DNA of 64,000 nt. Origin: MAG-121220-bin8 sp965655865. GTDB lineage: Bacteria; Bacteroidota; Bacteroidia; Flavobacteriales; Flavobacteriaceae. The stretch lies in assembly GCA_965655865.1 (NCBI GenBank), contig CBFHJJ010000003.1, positions 1 to 64,000 on the forward strand, in the 5' to 3' direction. Numbering within the stretch: the first letter of the stretch is position 1; each line of letters begins with the position of its first letter. This document shows, in pieces, positions 62,042 to 64,000 of this stretch. A model generated the notes under the pieces. The model was not told where the DNA came from and made no database searches. It saw only the letters and a list, made by a program, of their open reading frames with translations. A program made the translations under genes and the position numbers.

Positions 62042-63232
62042 TTGAAAGATAAGTTTTTAAAATACCAAGCACAAACAACTAACAATCCTATTGGACTGAA
62101 AGTTTTAAAAGCAGAGGGGTCTTATATATTTGATACAAATAATAAGAAATATTTAGATTTTGTTGCAGGTGTTTCAGCATCTAACTTAGGTCACATAAAT
62201 AATAAAATAAAAGAAGCTGTTTTAGATCAAATTGAAAAATACTGGCATGTAATGGTTTATGGTGAATTTATTCAAGAACCAACAGTAAAATTGTGTGAAT
62301 TAATTTCCAATAACCTACCGAATTCTTTATCAAATACTTACTTAACAAATTCAGGCACAGAAGCCATGGAAGCTGCCATGAAATTAGCTAAGAGAGTAAC
62401 AGGAAGAAGTGAATTTATTGCTGCAAAAAACAGCTATCATGGAAATACTCAAGGGGCCATGAGTATAATGGGCTTTGAAGAAAGAAAAAGAGCATACAGA
62501 CCTCTTCTTCCAGATGTTAATTTCATTGAGTTTAACAATGAAAGTGATATTTTACTAATTAACAGTAAAACATCAGCAGTAGTTCTTGAAACAATTCAAG
62601 GGGGAGCTGGTTTTATAACACCTTCAAAAAACTATTTAAAAAAAATAAAAAATCAGTGTGAAAAAGTAGGTGCTCTGTTAATACTTGATGAAATACAACC
62701 AGGAATTGGAAGAACTGGAAAGTTATTTGCTTTTGAACATTATGGAATAATTCCGGATATTTTAGTTTATGGAAAGGGTTTAGGTGGAGGGTTTCCAATC
62801 GGAGCTTTGTCATCAAGTTTTGATAACATGAGTCTATTCAAAGAAAATCCAATTTTAGGACATATTACAACTTTTGGAGGTCATCCTGTAATTTCTGCTG
62901 CAGCTTATGCAAACCTTAAAGAAACTTTAAATTCTGGTATAATAGATTCAGTAAATCAAAAAGAAAAATTATTTAGAAAACACTTAAAACATGAACTAAT
63001 TGACGAAATTAGAGGAAAAGGGTTAATGCTGGCAATAATCTTAAAAGAAAACAATTCATCTTACAAGCTAGTTTCTAAATGCTTAGAAAAGGGATTAATT
63101 CTATTTTATTTACTATTTGAAACTAAAGCTGTCAGAATTACACCTCCTTTAACCATTAGTAATACAGAGATAAAAGCAGGATGTAAAATTATTATACAAG
63201 TACTTGATGAATTAAAAATATCTGTTCATTAA
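62042..63232 (+). CDS. Class III aminotransferase (acetylornithine/4-aminobutyrate-like)
   Basis: 396 residues from TTG 62042, one base after the OstA stop. PLP fold type I: GSYIFDTNNKKYLDFVAGVSASNLGH, NSGTEAMEAAMKLAKRVTG, VVLETIQGGAGFITP, LLILDEIQPGIGRTGK and the PLP lysine in YGKGLGGGFPIGALSS. The sequence is related to acetylornithine and GABA aminotransferases, but not decisively either; rocD at 54 kb is a separate enzyme. It is part of the long plus-strand run and is followed by a TPR gene after 64 bases. Confidence 0.88.
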   Translation: MKDKFLKYQAQTTNNPIGLKVLKAEGSYIFDTNNKKYLDFVAGVSASNLGHINNKIKEAVLDQIEKYWHVMVYGEFIQEPTVKLCELISNNLPNSLSNTYLTNSGTEAMEAAMKLAKRVTGRSEFIAAKNSYHGNTQGAMSIMGFEERKRAYRPLLPDVNFIEFNNESDILLINSKTSAVVLETIQGGAGFITPSKNYLKKIKNQCEKVGALLILDEIQPGIGRTGKLFAFEHYGIIPDILVYGKGLGGGFPIGALSSSFDNMSLFKENPILGHITTFGGHPVISAAAYANLKETLNSGIIDSVNQKEKLFRKHLKHELIDEIRGKGLMLAIILKENNSSYKLVSKCLEKGLILFYLLFETKAVRITPPLTISNTEIKAGCKIIIQVLDELKISVH

Positions 63233-63296
63233 TTTGTTAAAAAGAATTATTTTTTTTCTTTAAACAAAATAAATCTGATGATATCTTTACATGTAA

Positions 63297-64000
63297 ATGA
63301 ATGATAATTTTCAAGATTTTTTTTCTGATTCAATTATAAAATTTGAATCAATGATAAAAAGTAATAAATTTTTATTTTTTGATACTGAAGAATTTGAATC
63401 AATTATAATTTATTACTTAGAATCTGGCAACAGCTCAATGGCTAATAAGGCTTTAAAAATGGCAATTGAACAATATCCAAAAAATACATCCATTTTACTT
63501 TTAAAAGTTGAAGCTTTAATATTTGAAAATAAAATTGAAGAAGCAGAAAAAATAATCGATTCTTTGTATGAAATCGACAAAAATAATTCTGAAATAATAA
63601 TTCAAAAATCTAGAATTCTTTCAAAAAGAAAAAAACATTCTAAATCTATAAATCTTCTAAAAAAAATTGATAAAGATTGTGAGTTTTATAGCGATGCATT
63701 GATAATGACAGGAAAAGAATATCTTTTTATTGATAATTTTGAAAATGCAAAAGAAAAGTTTAAGGAATACATTAAAGATTATCAATTAGATTATGCTGTT
63801 TTGAATAATTTACTTTATTGTTTTGATGCCCTAGGAAACACTGATGACACTATTAATTATTTAAATAACTTTTTGGAAGAAAACCCTTATTGCGAAGTCG
63901 CATGGCATCAACTTGGTAAACAATATTTAAAAAAAGAACTTTTTAAAGAAGCTTTAACTGCATTTGATTTTGCTATAATTTCAGATGATTCTTTTGTAGG
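63297..64000 (+). CDS. Tetratricopeptide repeat protein, 3' part missing
   Basis: About 234 residues are visible before the window ends. Starting at ATG 63297, MNDNFQDFFSDS leads into helical repeats with the TPR spacing (34 residues) and consensus small and aromatic residues: NKALKMAIEQYPKN, EEAEKIIDSLYEIDKNN, ENAKEKFKEYIKDY and WHQLGKQYLKKELFKEALTAFD. No signal peptide. It is a scaffold protein of unknown partner; the genus-level neighbourhood after the aminotransferase is common in flavobacteria. Confidence 0.85.
   Translation, partial: MNDNFQDFFSDSIIKFESMIKSNKFLFFDTEEFESIIIYYLESGNSSMANKALKMAIEQYPKNTSILLLKVEALIFENKIEEAEKIIDSLYEIDKNNSEIIIQKSRILSKRKKHSKSINLLKKIDKDCEFYSDALIMTGKEYLFIDNFENAKEKFKEYIKDYQLDYAVLNNLLYCFDALGNTDDTINYLNNFLEENPYCEVAWHQLGKQYLKKELFKEALTAFDFAIISDDSFV

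Overview
The window reads as chromosomal DNA of a marine member of Flavobacteriia (Bacteroidota) with a small, AT-rich, tightly packed genome. The reasons are a very low GC content by eye, a proteorhodopsin with the flavobacterial methionine at the spectral tuning site, a fused SecDF, an archaeal-type prolyl-tRNA synthetase, a RNase Y-ZapA-6S RNA neighbourhood, and upstream elements that fit the Bacteroidota promoter pattern TTG-N17..23-TAnnTTTG instead of the E. coli one. Shine-Dalgarno sites are essentially absent and at least nine genes appear to start with TTG. No rRNA, insertion sequence, prophage or CRISPR array was seen.

Layout. 1-3855 (minus): a run of closely spaced genes (DUF1599, an ABC permease, tpiA, clpS, a glutathione peroxidase lipoprotein, and a Cys/Met PLP enzyme cut by the window edge). 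3878-5579 (plus): folP and the diadenylate cyclase cdaA. 5554-9050: an ABC exporter and truA (minus), a YfcE-type phosphoesterase (plus) and a DUF4293 membrane protein (minus). 9085-18640: rho; then rpsT with tRNA-Glu and proS (minus); then a Tyr/Gly/Ser-rich lipoprotein, a FadL/OmpP1 porin, folE, cysS, yidD and lgt (plus). 18647-29935: secDF, gyrB-mdh, asnB, an FtsE-like ATPase, typA and kdsA, followed by tmRNA (ssrA) with its terminator.

30437-37969 is the phototrophy region. Proteorhodopsin (minus, own promoter and strong terminator) is divergent from blh, which makes retinal from beta-carotene. Next to it, crtY (lycopene cyclase) heads a minus-strand run with an M28 peptidase, a Kazal-type lipoprotein, a CDP-alcohol phosphatidyltransferase and an Old Yellow Enzyme relative; the first three overlap by ATGA. 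Upstream lie a small membrane protein and an AAA+ ATPase/VWA pair.

41017-47819 is the most accessory-looking part: two secreted proteins of unknown role, a TetR regulator with a palindromic candidate operator, a sialate-O-acetylesterase-type enzyme and two FGly-type sulfatases, suggesting use of sulfated, acetylated glycans. 47816-50175 (minus): coiled-coil protein, zapA, a probable 6S RNA and rny. 50309-53136: an M23 peptidase and a cysteine desulfurase, then rocD. 54460 to the end (plus) is a long collinear run: a TrmH-type methyltransferase, a Ste24 protease, RelA/SpoT, a Fur-family regulator, purA, an OstA/LptA-like protein, a class III aminotransferase and a TPR protein cut by the edge.

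Most of this is ordinary flavobacterial core genome. The items most worth following are the proteorhodopsin with a glycine at the carotenoid-antenna window beside crtY, the AAA+/VWA pair, the TetR operator region with its unassigned secreted partner, and the 6S RNA locus.
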